Shown here: positions 51,401-61,628 of the stretch, in pieces
How positions within the stretch are numbered: the first letter of the stretch is position 1
How the letters are laid out: each line of letters opens with the position of its first letter
Source of the DNA: Acanthochromis polyacanthus
Lineage: Eukaryota > Chordata > Actinopteri > Pomacentridae
Direction: 5' to 3'
Assembly (NCBI RefSeq): GCF_021347895.1
Contig: NC_067122.1
Coordinates: forward strand, 9,599,983 to 9,663,982
Length of the DNA stretch: 64,000 bases
Made by a program: the position numbers and the translations under genes
Notes under the pieces: model-generated
The model's database searches: none
The model's input: the letters and a program-made list of their open reading frames with translations, nothing else
What the model was told of the DNA's origin: nothing

Positions 51401-53886
51401 TTTGACTGTGCTTTCAGGGTCACAATGTGAATGTTCTGACTATAGACCATGTGACACCCCTTCACGAGGCCTGTCTGGGAGACCATGTTGCTTGTGCCAG
51501 AGCTCTCATTGATGCAGGAGCAAACGTAAGTCGCATATAATGGTGTGATGACCCTTTAATGTTGCAATGCCACGTAGGTCAAATGTAATTTCCATGGCTG
51601 GGAAAATCTGGGTTGGGGTAACAAATGAGCATTGCGCCGTTCCCCATCTACAGTCACTGTAGAGCTATTAAGTTGTTGTTCCCCTTCAACTGTTCCCCCA
51701 GGCTGTTGCGATTAGTCAACGTACATGGTTAAACAAGGGCTAAAAATAACAATAAAAAGAAAATGTGTTTACAGGTCAATGGTTCCACAATTGATGGAGT
51801 CACCCCTCTGTTCAATGCCTGTACAGTGGGCAGTGTGGCATGCACTGAAATTCTTTTGGAAAATGGAGCAAAACCCCAGAGTCTTGTATACCATCCTTCA
51901 CCGATACACGAAGCGACCAGCAAAGGTGCGTCATGACAAAATACTCTGCATTAACTAAAATCTGGGAGTTTTTAACGGATTGTTTTGACATATATTACAA
52001 CCACACACTGTTGTAGGAGTATACATGTTATGTAACTGGATAAATAGAATAGAAAATGTTCCTAGTTAAATGTATATAAACAATTTTAGAGGGTCAGAAA
52101 TTATCTTTAGAAAGTCAGAGGTTGCACTCACAGTAAGTTCCATCTCAAAACTACATATTATTTAAAATAGAGAAATATAATTCTGTCTTTATTACAGGTT
52201 TCACTTGGTCTCATCTTCCCACCTGTATTTGTGTCCTTTGCTTTGCCGTGAATCACTTTCTGACAAACCTGCACCTTGAAAAGCAGCCTTAAAATAAATC
52301 CCAACACGACCCGAGAAGACAGCTTGGAGAATTACCTTGCACTGTCACTTACTGATTACTGTCTTCACGCTTCATTACTTCCAGGTCATTACGGTTGTGT
52401 GGAGGCTCTGGTGACTTGGGGGGCAGATGTGGACATGGACATTCCTCACCTGGGCACAGCGCTCTATACAGCCTGCGTCTGCCAAGAGCTGGAGTGTGCC
52501 AGGAAACTCCTGCGGGAAGGTCAGCACTGTGTCGATCTTTACATCTCCATGCAGACAAGCTCAAGTCCTGGATGAACACACATGGCCACAAGCACATTTA
52601 TTATAAGCATGCAAGGGAATAAACATGCATATAGTACAAGCATGCTCACAGGATGCAATCGGCTCTCTAAAAACTGCAGAGATGTGCAACAAGTAGATAA
52701 TGAGAAATTCAATAATTTCTTTATTTGTATTAGCCTTAGTTAGAAAGATAGCTTTATTGTCATTGCATCAAAATATACTATGAAACTAGGAACACTGCAT
52801 CAACATACACATTCCCACGTGTCACACAACAATAAATTAGCACTTTTGATCATTAAGTAAAAGTTACAATAGATAACCATGGATAGTGCACACTTAAAAA
52901 TGAGGATATTGCAAAGACATAAGAAGGTTGTACTGCACAGTTTTAAAAAACATGACTCACAGCATATTGCACACTTGAAATGAGACATGAATCTGGTTAT
53001 TGCATGTTTAACAATAATGATATGGAAAAGATATGCTTAGTAAACAAGAGCTTAACAGAAGTGGAAAACATGTAATTTAAATAAGGAGCAGCACTACAAT
53101 CAAGTGTATTCAACTGTCTGATCACATTTTCAATATATTTGCATTCCCACAACATTTACTACCGTTGACTGAAGGTAATGAATTCAATTTTTATTTTTTC
53201 ATGGTTGTCGAAAGTCATTTCTGGCAGAGAAATAGCTAGGTAGTCAAGCACAGCTGAGGGAAAGCAGGTACAGAAGAAATGTAGTCACAAAGTAACTCAA
53301 GGACTGGAAATACTAACACTGAAAGATTACTTTCAACAGTGAAATTATGTGACATCGAAGTTCTTCAGACTGGACTGTGCTGAGAATGGATAATCTAAAT
53401 GTACTCCATACAGGTGCCAACGTACAGAAAGGCAAATCCCTGGATTCTCCATTACATGCAGCTGCAGAAAAAGACTGCACAGCTGTAGTGAAGCTGCTGC
53501 TGGACTTTGGCGCAGACATCAATGCCAGGAATACAGAGTTTCAGAGGCCAGTAGATGTGGCTCCACCCAGCAGTCTAACAGAGGGCTTTCTACTGCTCTA
53601 CGAAGGTAGACTTATTGTTCGGGGTTGTATGCACTCTATGACCTTTGCGACCACAGATTTGATGTGCTTCTCCTTATCTATGTGCTTTTTTGAAGGTAAT
53701 CTATGCATTAACTCTAAAACAATCTTAAATCCTGTTTCTAATTGTCTCCTTTTCATAGCTACACCGCGACTCCTGAGCCAGTTGTGTCGCCAGTGCATCA
53801 GAACCTGCGTCGGCCGTGACAGACTCCACCTTCTTTCCCACCTTCCCCTTCCCAACAGACTCAAGTGCTACCTGCAGTACCAATGA
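48475..53886 (+). CDS. asb5: Ankyrin repeat and SOCS box protein 5, complete 7-exon gene
   Basis: Substrate-recognition subunit of Cullin5-Elongin B/C ubiquitin ligases. Exons: 48475-48691, 49877-49956, 51418-51525, 51775-51925, 52385-52519, 53414-53605, 53759-53886. The total is 1011 nt, 336 aa (human ASB5 about 329). An in-frame TAA precedes the chosen ATG by seven codons. The N-terminus has a hydrophobic stretch (residues ~21-50), then FYIVRGNRKEAAR, shared by ASB5/9/11. Six ankyrin-type units follow, from RSPLHDAASQGRLLAL (about 78) to residue ~275 (for example TPLHEACLGDHVACARAL, SPLHAAAEKDCTAVVKLL). The SOCS box (296-336) has the BC-box LSQLCRQCIR and Cul5-box LPLPNRLKCYL. ASB5 is preferred over ASB9/11 because of NVYLSILALFCFKLFVKIS and the spata4 neighbour. 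Confidence 0.95.
48692..49876 (+). other. asb5 intron 1, no recognised element
   Basis: It begins GTGAGT and ends GTCACAG. It contains a short AC microsatellite (48914-48931) and otherwise unremarkable AT-rich sequence. Confidence 0.5.
50569..50893. mobile_element. piggyBac-like MITE in asb5 intron 2
   Basis: Inverted ends CCTCTTAAGACC and GGTCTTAGGAGG are flanked on both sides by TTAA (50565-50568, 50894-50897), the piggyBac target. Length 325 bp. The interior is AT-rich with a TA microsatellite (50734-50761) and no coding capacity. Confidence 0.75.
52520..53413 (+). other. asb5 intron 5, no recognised content
   Basis: It begins GTCAGC and ends ATACAG. AT-rich. No repeat family was recognised. 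Confidence 0.5.
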
Positions 53887-55394
53887 CAGGAAGAACAACC
53901 AAATGGGACTTACAGGAAGAGGCCTTTCACACCAACATCACATCAAATCCACAAACTCCTCCTAACTTTAATAATAGCCACGAGCCAATCCAGTAAGGGC
54001 AATTAATTTGAATTGGCCACAGAGCATTCACTGTGTAGCTGTGCTGAGCTGGCCTGATTCCCATATGCGGATGTGTGGATCTGGATGAATGTGACACAGG
54101 ATGCTGTTAAAACGAGCTTGTAGGCCTTGTGTTCCCTGGATTAATTACAGTTGTTAAAAAATACATAATGCATATCAGTGTATTTTCTGCTCTGCTGTGT
54201 TTAGAAGATGCCTTAATAGCTGCAACAGCTACCAGAGTGTGATACAATTTATTAAGTTTTACATTATATGATTACAATATTGTATAAACGCACACAACAT
54301 ACGAATGAGTATTTATAGTTTTGCATTACTACCTAATGCACTGCACACTACTAGATTATTAAAAAACAATGTTTTGAAACTTGGTACAGTCAAACATTTC
54401 TTCTTTTTGGCTGTGTTACTAAATGATGTGGAAATTCTGTATGAAAATATCAAACACTAACATAGTTCACAAGTTTAAGCTTGAATTACTAAGTGTGAAG
54501 GAAAGGCTCAAAAGGAAAATGTTTATTTCTATTGCTAAGTGCACAACTGAATCCTCCTATATTCCTATGATATGATGTACTAGAGAATAGTATGTATTTA
54601 AATAATAGCAAGTAGTAGTTTGAAATATTCTTTCTGAGAGTAGAGGTTAACCTTACTGGGAAGTGTCAGAAAGAAAATATGAAGGTTTATTATTGCTCAG
54701 AGAATTGACAGCTGAGTCATGCTCTTAAAACATTATAAGTAGATAATCATATATATATTTAAGTAAGAATAATTTGCAGTTTGAAATATCATTTCATTAT
54801 ACTGAGCTGAGTTTTAATGTTTCTGCTGAACCATTTAGTTTTATAGCTGCAATGCCAACACTATTTTTGTGTTTAATGATTCATAAGCAGTATGCAGACA
54901 ATTAACACACGGTTTACAATTTGGCTGAACAACTAATCCATAATCACAATTGGAAACAAAGCAATCAGTGAATCATAAAAGCGGAAAATTAGGATATGTT
55001 ATGCAGCACATCTGACTCAGCTTAAACTGAGGAGTCACTGGTTTATTTATATTTTCCTAATTGCAAATTCATGCTGTCTTTTTTGCATAATTAATTGTTT
55101 GGCTGTAGTTTATAATAGAATAATGTGGTTGTTAGTAGGATCTGTTAACAATCACATCTTGTGGAAATATGTATTTATACTACTACAACTGCATTTTATA
55201 TTACATTGTCATTCATTAGCTTTTTCTTCATGCTTGTAAGTGCTTAAAAGTCAGACTTAGATCGTTAGATTTTTTTAATATACTGCACACTATAAAATGA
55301 TTCTGTAATATTGCTTCAATTAAATTCAGTTTTATCCATATTACATACTGTAGAGGGCAGCAAACCACCATCGCTGTCTGCATGTTGCCATATG
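53887..55394. other. asb5 3' flank / intergenic, nothing recognised
   Basis: AT-rich sequence between asb5 and the spata4 promoter. It presumably contains the asb5 3' UTR, but I could not choose a single polyadenylation site. Confidence 0.5.
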
Positions 55395-55544
55395 ACCAGA
55401 ACCCGGAAGTGCTGTTGTTGTCATGGAGATGTAAACAAAAAAAGGTCAGCGTTTGGTCAGCTCTTTAATTATTTTAGTGCAAAGTGAAGGAGTCACTATG
55501 AACTTGCTGATTTCTTAACCTTCCCTCGGTGTGTAGATTACAAC
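55395..55544 (+). promoter_or_regulatory. spata4: spata4 proximal promoter with ETS site and RFX X-box
   Basis: An ETS core in CCCGGAAGTG (55402-55411) lies next to an X-box-like GTTGTCATGGAGAT (55417-55430), 115 bp before the ATG. X-boxes bound by RFX factors, often beside ETS sites in TATA-less promoters, mark cilium and testis genes. This suits a sperm-associated gene. Occupancy is inferred. Confidence 0.55.
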
Positions 55545-58500
55545 ATGAATCAGACACAGAGTCCTAAAAAGACAACGCTGCCGAGAGAAGTCGTCAAGTG
55601 GCTGCAAAACCTCGACTTGTCATTTTACCCAAAGAATGTGCGCAGGTAGGAAAATGATTTAGAAAATTACAAAGACTTTTGTCGTCTAGCTAGCTAACCC
55701 ACAGCATGCATGTACACACTTTGTAGTTGTAACAGTAAAAATATTTTTAAACTTAGGCTAACCAGGATATCTTTAGAATAAACTTGTCTTATTTAGCATA
55801 CTGCTAACCCTTGTTTGAAAATTAGCTAGCTATATTGTACTGGCAAGGATGTGCTGAAAAGTTAGTCTATTTGAATACGAGTCTACTGAATGACTACAAG
55901 AAAACCATATTTTGAAACCAAATTCAACCAAGTTATACAACTAACAGCTTGAGTTTAACCTACTGCACTGAGTCATAGTGTCGTTGAAATTGCACTTACT
56001 TTAATCTCTGGTTGTTTCTAATATAATTTTTAAAATGATAATTCATTACATATAGAGATTTTTCTAATATACTTGTTCTCCTTTGCACTAAAATGTCAGA
56101 AAAACTTAGACTTATTGTTACTTCTCAGTAATTATGCTATAAGTTTACTGGTCCGGCCCCTTTGAGATCAAATTAGGCCATATGCGGCCCCTGGACCAAG
56201 ATGAGTTTGACACCCCTGATCTACGGCATCCCTTAATAGCTAGTTTTGGCTAGTTTTCATTTTAAAGCATGCAACTACAGGCTAACCATCACCCTTTTCC
56301 GGTTTTGATGGAACATTTCTTCATCTACTGTAAATGTGACTGCCTAGTTTAACCTGTAAAGGGCCTCATTGAGAGGTGATGAGGAGAAGCATGACACAGA
56401 ACACATAATAGCATAGATGAAATATGGAGACAATAAATAAGGATCATAAAAACACACCAGAGGGACATGTGAGATGGATTAAAAACCATGACAGCAGCAA
56501 TAAATATTCCAAGACAAGCAATACAAAAACCAAGTGCCTCGCAGTGAAGACTGGCTTTAAGTGGATTCCACTGCTAGAGTCAGTATACTCTAACTGTTAT
56601 CCATATTCTTCATTTCCAGAGATTTTTCCAACGGTTACCTTGTGGCAGAGATATTTTTTCATTATTACCCCCTCAGCTTTCCATTGCATTCATATGACAA
56701 AGGAACATCACTCTCTGCCAAGCAGTGGAACTGGAGCCAGATTGGGCGGGTAAGTGGAGGAAAATATCCAAAAATATCATGAGCCACGAAGAAATGCCTC
56801 TTTACTCAGCTCAGCTGGCATGTGATTGAAATGCACAGAACAGGTACAGAATGCCATTTAGTTTAATTTTCTCCAACTTGTCGTACAGAATTGAATTAGC
56901 ATAGAAGAAATGAATCTACCTTTAGGTGTCCAGCCTAAATGTTGGAATGTTGCTAAACCGACAATTTCCCAGGGGACACACTGGCAATTTCACAGCTTGA
57001 CTCCCTAAACATAAAATTATCTAAAATACCCGACATGGGAGTCCCACTGTGATATTTTCATTATTTGCATGTACACAGGGAACCTGATTCATGAAGTGGT
57101 TTCCCTCCTCATTCAGGTGCTTACTTCAAGTGTTTATTGTTCCAGTCTCTACAAAAGCAGAGTCTTCACTTGCTGAAAGAGGCCATCGATGGAACAATCC
57201 ACTGTAAATCAGGAGCAGCTGAGGTGCTGGTGCAGGAGATTTACACTATTTTAACTAGCCGCAGGTAAGTTTCCTTCTTGTATCTGTTTGTAATGTTAGT
57301 ATTTAAATTGACTTAAACATTTTAAGTAGGGATTTGCTACAGTATAGTACAATTTTGATTTCTACATTTTCAGATTTTGATGAATACTGAAAATATCACA
57401 AACAATGCTATTACAGCTTGTTTGCTTTGTATTCCAAATGAAACTGAATATTATACACCATATAAATATAACAATACAAGCTGCATGTATTCTAATATTT
57501 TTAAGTCTACGTTTGCAGGATTATTGATGTTCAGGACAGAGAATCAGACTTTACTGACCAACAGTACCAGGAGCTGCTGCCTGCCCTGGCTCGCTCCACA
57601 GCCTCGAAGGCTATTAAAAACAATCTGGCAATAACAGAGATCATGGCCAAGCCCGACATATGCACAAACCAGAAGAAGGCTGAAGTCATTCTCCGCAGAC
57701 ACCTGGAGCACAAAGCTGAGGAGAGGGTTCTCAACCCTGGTGGGTCAAGCAGACTTCATATCTGATTGTTTCTGGGTTAAATTACAATAATGTGCTTCAT
57801 TATGACCATGAAAACAATAGCTGTAAACACAAACCATATGGACAGGCATGGAGTGACATATCTGTGGCATATTAAGTTTAGAATATGGGGTTAGATATAA
57901 TAAATGCTTGATCTGCAGCATGGCCACTTTATACTTACAATCCGTTTTTCTGTTTGGAGAGAATTCTGACAATTTCCTTTGGTTTGGTTTCAGGGCGTTT
58001 TAAAGTGAAGCCTAATCGAAGTCAGCTGTCAGCCAATAATCTTGCACCACCCAGCCAGGGTGATGAGTGCTTTGACAGCCCTTCAGGCGGAGGCACCACA
58101 TCTAGTAAGCAGCGAGTCTTGAATTTTCTCTCGGCAGTAATCAGCAGAGCATACTGATTCTGTGCTCGAACGCATTCTTTAGACGCTTTTTGGGGTAAAC
58201 AGTGACAGTTCACATGATGAAACTGCAGAAAGTGTGTTTACTTAACGGCTTAGTGTATTCTCTCTCTGAACGATCAAACATTCAGCCAGTGCTTCTGTGG
58301 CTGTGGAGCTGAGGCTCTGTTGCTTGCTTAGAAACTGTAAGGAGGGAAATTATTACACGCATCTGTGGCCAGCACAACAGCAGCTTCAGAAAAACACTGA
58401 AATTTGTTGCACTCATTATATCCAAATAATTGTACAAACAGCACTTCTTCTCTTGGTGTGTAATATCATTGTGCACAGATCACATTTGGTGAATTTTCCT

Positions 58501-58618
58501 ATTTTCTGCTATTCTAGAGTTGTCGTCTTCATCAGCAATGACTGGAGCAACTGTTTCCTTTAAGGAGATAAAGGTGCATCAGCCTGTCAAACACTCACTG
58601 GTTAATAAAGGAAACTAA
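55545..58618 (+). CDS. spata4: Spermatogenesis-associated protein 4 (CH-domain), complete 6-exon gene
   Basis: Small protein with an N-terminal calponin-homology-like (CH/CLAMP) domain, testis-enriched in mammals and linked to sperm/axonemal function. Exons: 55545-55645, 56620-56749, 57146-57264, 57519-57739, 57994-58104, 58518-58618. The total is 783 nt, 260 aa (human about 305). The CH-like part spans residues ~12-115: PREVVKWLQNLDLSFYPKNV, DFSNGYLVAEIFSYYYP, then NWSQIGR. The middle is charged and helical (KKAEVILRRHLEHKAEERV), followed by a Ser/Gly-rich tail and the end HQPVKHSLVNKGN. It lies 1.66 kb behind asb5 in the same orientation, the neighbourhood known in other vertebrates (human 4q34.2). 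Exon 3 lacks clear family landmarks, but its phases fit. Confidence 0.92.
56152..56218 (-). mobile_element. Terminal fragment of a hAT-like (Charlie-type) element in spata4 intron 1
   Basis: The plus strand reads TGCGGCCCCTGGACC then GAGTTTGACACCCCTG, the well-known terminal sequence of hAT/Charlie-like elements (reverse complement CAGGGGTGTCAAACTC). The other end was not found. Confidence 0.55.
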
Positions 58619-59619
58619 TAGATAACTGTGCTCTGTTTCTGTACTATATTTGTGTCACTTCATGGACTGATATATAACCTGTGTCTCACTGTTCCACACA
58701 AGTATTTACTGCAGTATAATTTGCTGTGAAATACAAATGACGTCACTGTTAGTTATGGCTTATGTAACGTTGTAGAGCCTCGAACATCATGTCTGGCCTG
58801 CGTGTCTTTGTGGCAGTAGGTGGCAGCATTGAGTCATGAGTGGTTTTCTCCTCGAGGATGTTTAAGAATAAAATCCACTGGTTTCGGTGTACCATTGAGA
58901 AAAACAGGAAATAAATCAGTGTATGTGATGTATGATGACCTGCTCTACTGTTGATCTGTCTGTGTGTCCATCAGGCAAGATGGTAAGTGTTTAATTATGT
59001 TCACATTTCCTTAATTCATCTTTATTGACTACAAAGGCCTTTTACCTCAGTCTGCATTTTAAGGTTTTTATCAATAATAACCAGTCAGATGCTGGTAAAA
59101 TTTACACTCATTTCACTGTGATGAGCTCCACTTTAGGCAGCTGCTCTTGATATCTGATTCCTCAATTAATTTGCTAGATGTGGGGATTACCTAATCACTG
59201 TTGCATGTAGACATGAAAGCTATCACGTCTCAATTAATCATTAATGTTCCAAATTTTCCTCCTCATGGTTGATTAAATCCCAGAATGTTTCAAGAATACT
59301 GGTAGATGAATCACTAGTTTTGCTTTCAAAGGTGCAGATGACCAAAGGCCAGAGATGTTTTTTTTTTATGTTCCTTCCATCAATTTGTCAATAAAACTGT
59401 GCCCCTGCATAGCAACATAAATTAAAGTGTGCTGATACATCTTTGTGTGCCATCTAGAGCTGCACAACAAGCTGAACATTAATAACTGCAGGCAGAAATA
59501 AACCCCATGATTCTGATAATGATTGTTCAGATATGTACCAATGCTTACTGGCTAAGAAATGACAAAAAACACACACACAAAATTGTTTACTGCAGCTTTC
59601 TCTTTAATGCTCAATCTAT
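58619..59619. other. spata4 downstream region, nothing recognised
   Basis: AATAAA-like signals near 58867 and 58911 may serve spata4. No other gene signal was seen. Confidence 0.45.
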
Positions 59620-59803
59620 TTTCTTGTCTTTTAATGCACTTTTATGATGTTAATGTGTACTTTTGCGTTTTATTTCTATAATTTTAATGTACATCGACCT
59701 TTACATAATTTTTCGGAATGCATTTCTTTGCCATTATAAAACACCTTGAATTGATTTGTGTATGAACCGTGCTATACAGATAAACCTGCCTTGCCTTGAC
59801 AGA
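59620..59803 (+). repeat. L2-type LINE 3' end
   Basis: It contains ACACCTTGAATTGATTTGTG, then GTGCTATACAGATAAACC and TGCCTTGCCTTGAC. This is the characteristic tail of fish L2 LINEs. The upstream coding part is not recognisable. Confidence 0.65.
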
Positions 59804-61560
59804 AAGGAGATGATACTTGGAGTTTATTTACTCCAACTAATGAGGAGTTGTACATTCAGTTGTAAAGCAGTTTAATTTCTAGACATCTTGAGGACCTAAT
59901 GACAGTCTAAGTGTAATCACCTCCAGTTTCCACATAATCCTGTTCTATATTTTAGTTAGACGGCTGCTGTTGCACTGATGACTGCAGATAGTTCTATCCT
60001 GACGGACACATTTTTATGTTTTTAATAATTTAGTGACAGTGAGCCAGTTACAGGAAAGTAATTCTTCCTTCTGGCCTCACGGTTGACAATTTAGTTCTGG
60101 GGGTGTGACGACAGCGTCTTACAAATCAGTGTATGGAAATACAATAATGTTAATGCAATTACCTGTTAAGTAATTCTTTAGATGCAGTTGAAGTAAATTA
60201 TATAGGTTTTGATATTCTTTGGTCCCTCAAAAAGCAATGAAAATGTGCACAAATGGGGACACGCACACATATAATTTATATATACCGCCTATGTAACAAC
60301 TTGTTCATGACGGTTGGTGCACACTCGGCTGGGTCATCAGTCTGTATTTATAGTCCAATGGTGTAAAATAAATACTGTCACTAATTTATTTTGTTTAGCC
60401 AATGTCCTTTTTTTTCTGTTACCTGGGACACCTTTTACATGAACACACCAGCTTAACCAAACTTTCCTTTCTGACAAGTCATGCATATATGACGGGGTGG
60501 CTGCTCAACAAACACACGAATCTTGTCCAAAACGTTATTGGCTTCCTTTCTGTGTTTATTTTTGTATATTTATTGGACCATGTTATTAAGGTTTTTCTGC
60601 TGCCAAACTCATTCAGACTCACTTTAGACTGAGATCACTCTGTTGGTCCCAAATCTCCGAGCTCTCCGGGATGCTTAGTGTACAGTACAATTGAGCTGTG
60701 AAGCTAGTGAAAAACGGATGACAGGATGATAAGTGTTTCTGGCTGACTGCCTAGCTTCTCATGTGGTCTGAGAGCCCGGGCTTTCAATAGAGAGATAGGA
60801 CAATGCTGTGATGATATGATCTCTGCAACCTCAATAGACTATTAGCCTGCAGATGACTCTAAGATTTATTGCTGTCATAGCAATACACTGAAATTCAACT
60901 GAAATGGTTGAACAGCATGGGTCAACTGCAAAATCAAATACAACAGCTAATAATAAAGTGCAAACAAAATGTTGAAAAATAACAGATTTATATATAAAAA
61001 AAAAATCAATCTCCCAACCATTTTATGAGGATAAATGTCTAAATCGGATGCTTGAGCCAATCCTCCATCCAACTATAATAGATCTCATGGTCTCCGTGAC
61101 AGCAGTCTATCCTGTTTCTATGGCAGTCAATGGCTGGTAAAGCCTCTTTCCCTGCCTTCCTCAGTGGAGCTGAAAACCTGACCTCCTTAATCTTTCAGTG
61201 TCTTCTGATTCCCCTCAGCTTGACTGGGCGTGAACACACATCAGCACTTAAGATGAAGCGCACTGTCGCCTGTTGATTTCTGCAGGCGCTGCTGGGATGA
61301 ACGCTGGAGTTTTGATTTTCAGCTTCGTGTTCAGATGCATCATTTCGTTCCCAGAGATTGCAAGATCCAACTAGTCAGCAGCAAGTGATCTCATCGAAAT
61401 GCAAAAATAACACGTACAGTGTAGCGAAAGAATGACCGGATCTTGATGTATAGTTTTTTTGTAGTGCAAAATAAATTATACTGTAAGCACTAATGATGAC
61501 AAGTGAGCAGTGAGTGATAGGCAGATTTACATAAAAATACTTGCCAGGGTTACAGGGTGA
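59804..61560. other. Intergenic sequence, nothing recognised
   Basis: AT-rich and without convincing exons or transposon ends. A 76-codon frame near 60.4 kb is hydrophobic chance sequence. Confidence 0.5.
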
Positions 61561-61614
61561 TGTTTATATTTATTCTCCATCAACACTCTCCTACTGAACA
61601 ATATCTAAGGCCTG

Positions 61615-61628
61615 GTTGCTATGGCAAC
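61615..61628. promoter_or_regulatory. Palindromic RFX X-box motif
   Basis: GTTGCTATGGCAAC is a near-perfect two-half-site X-box (consensus GTTGCYATGGCAAC). It lies in gene-free sequence 3 kb beyond spata4. Binding is inferred from the motif only. Confidence 0.45.
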
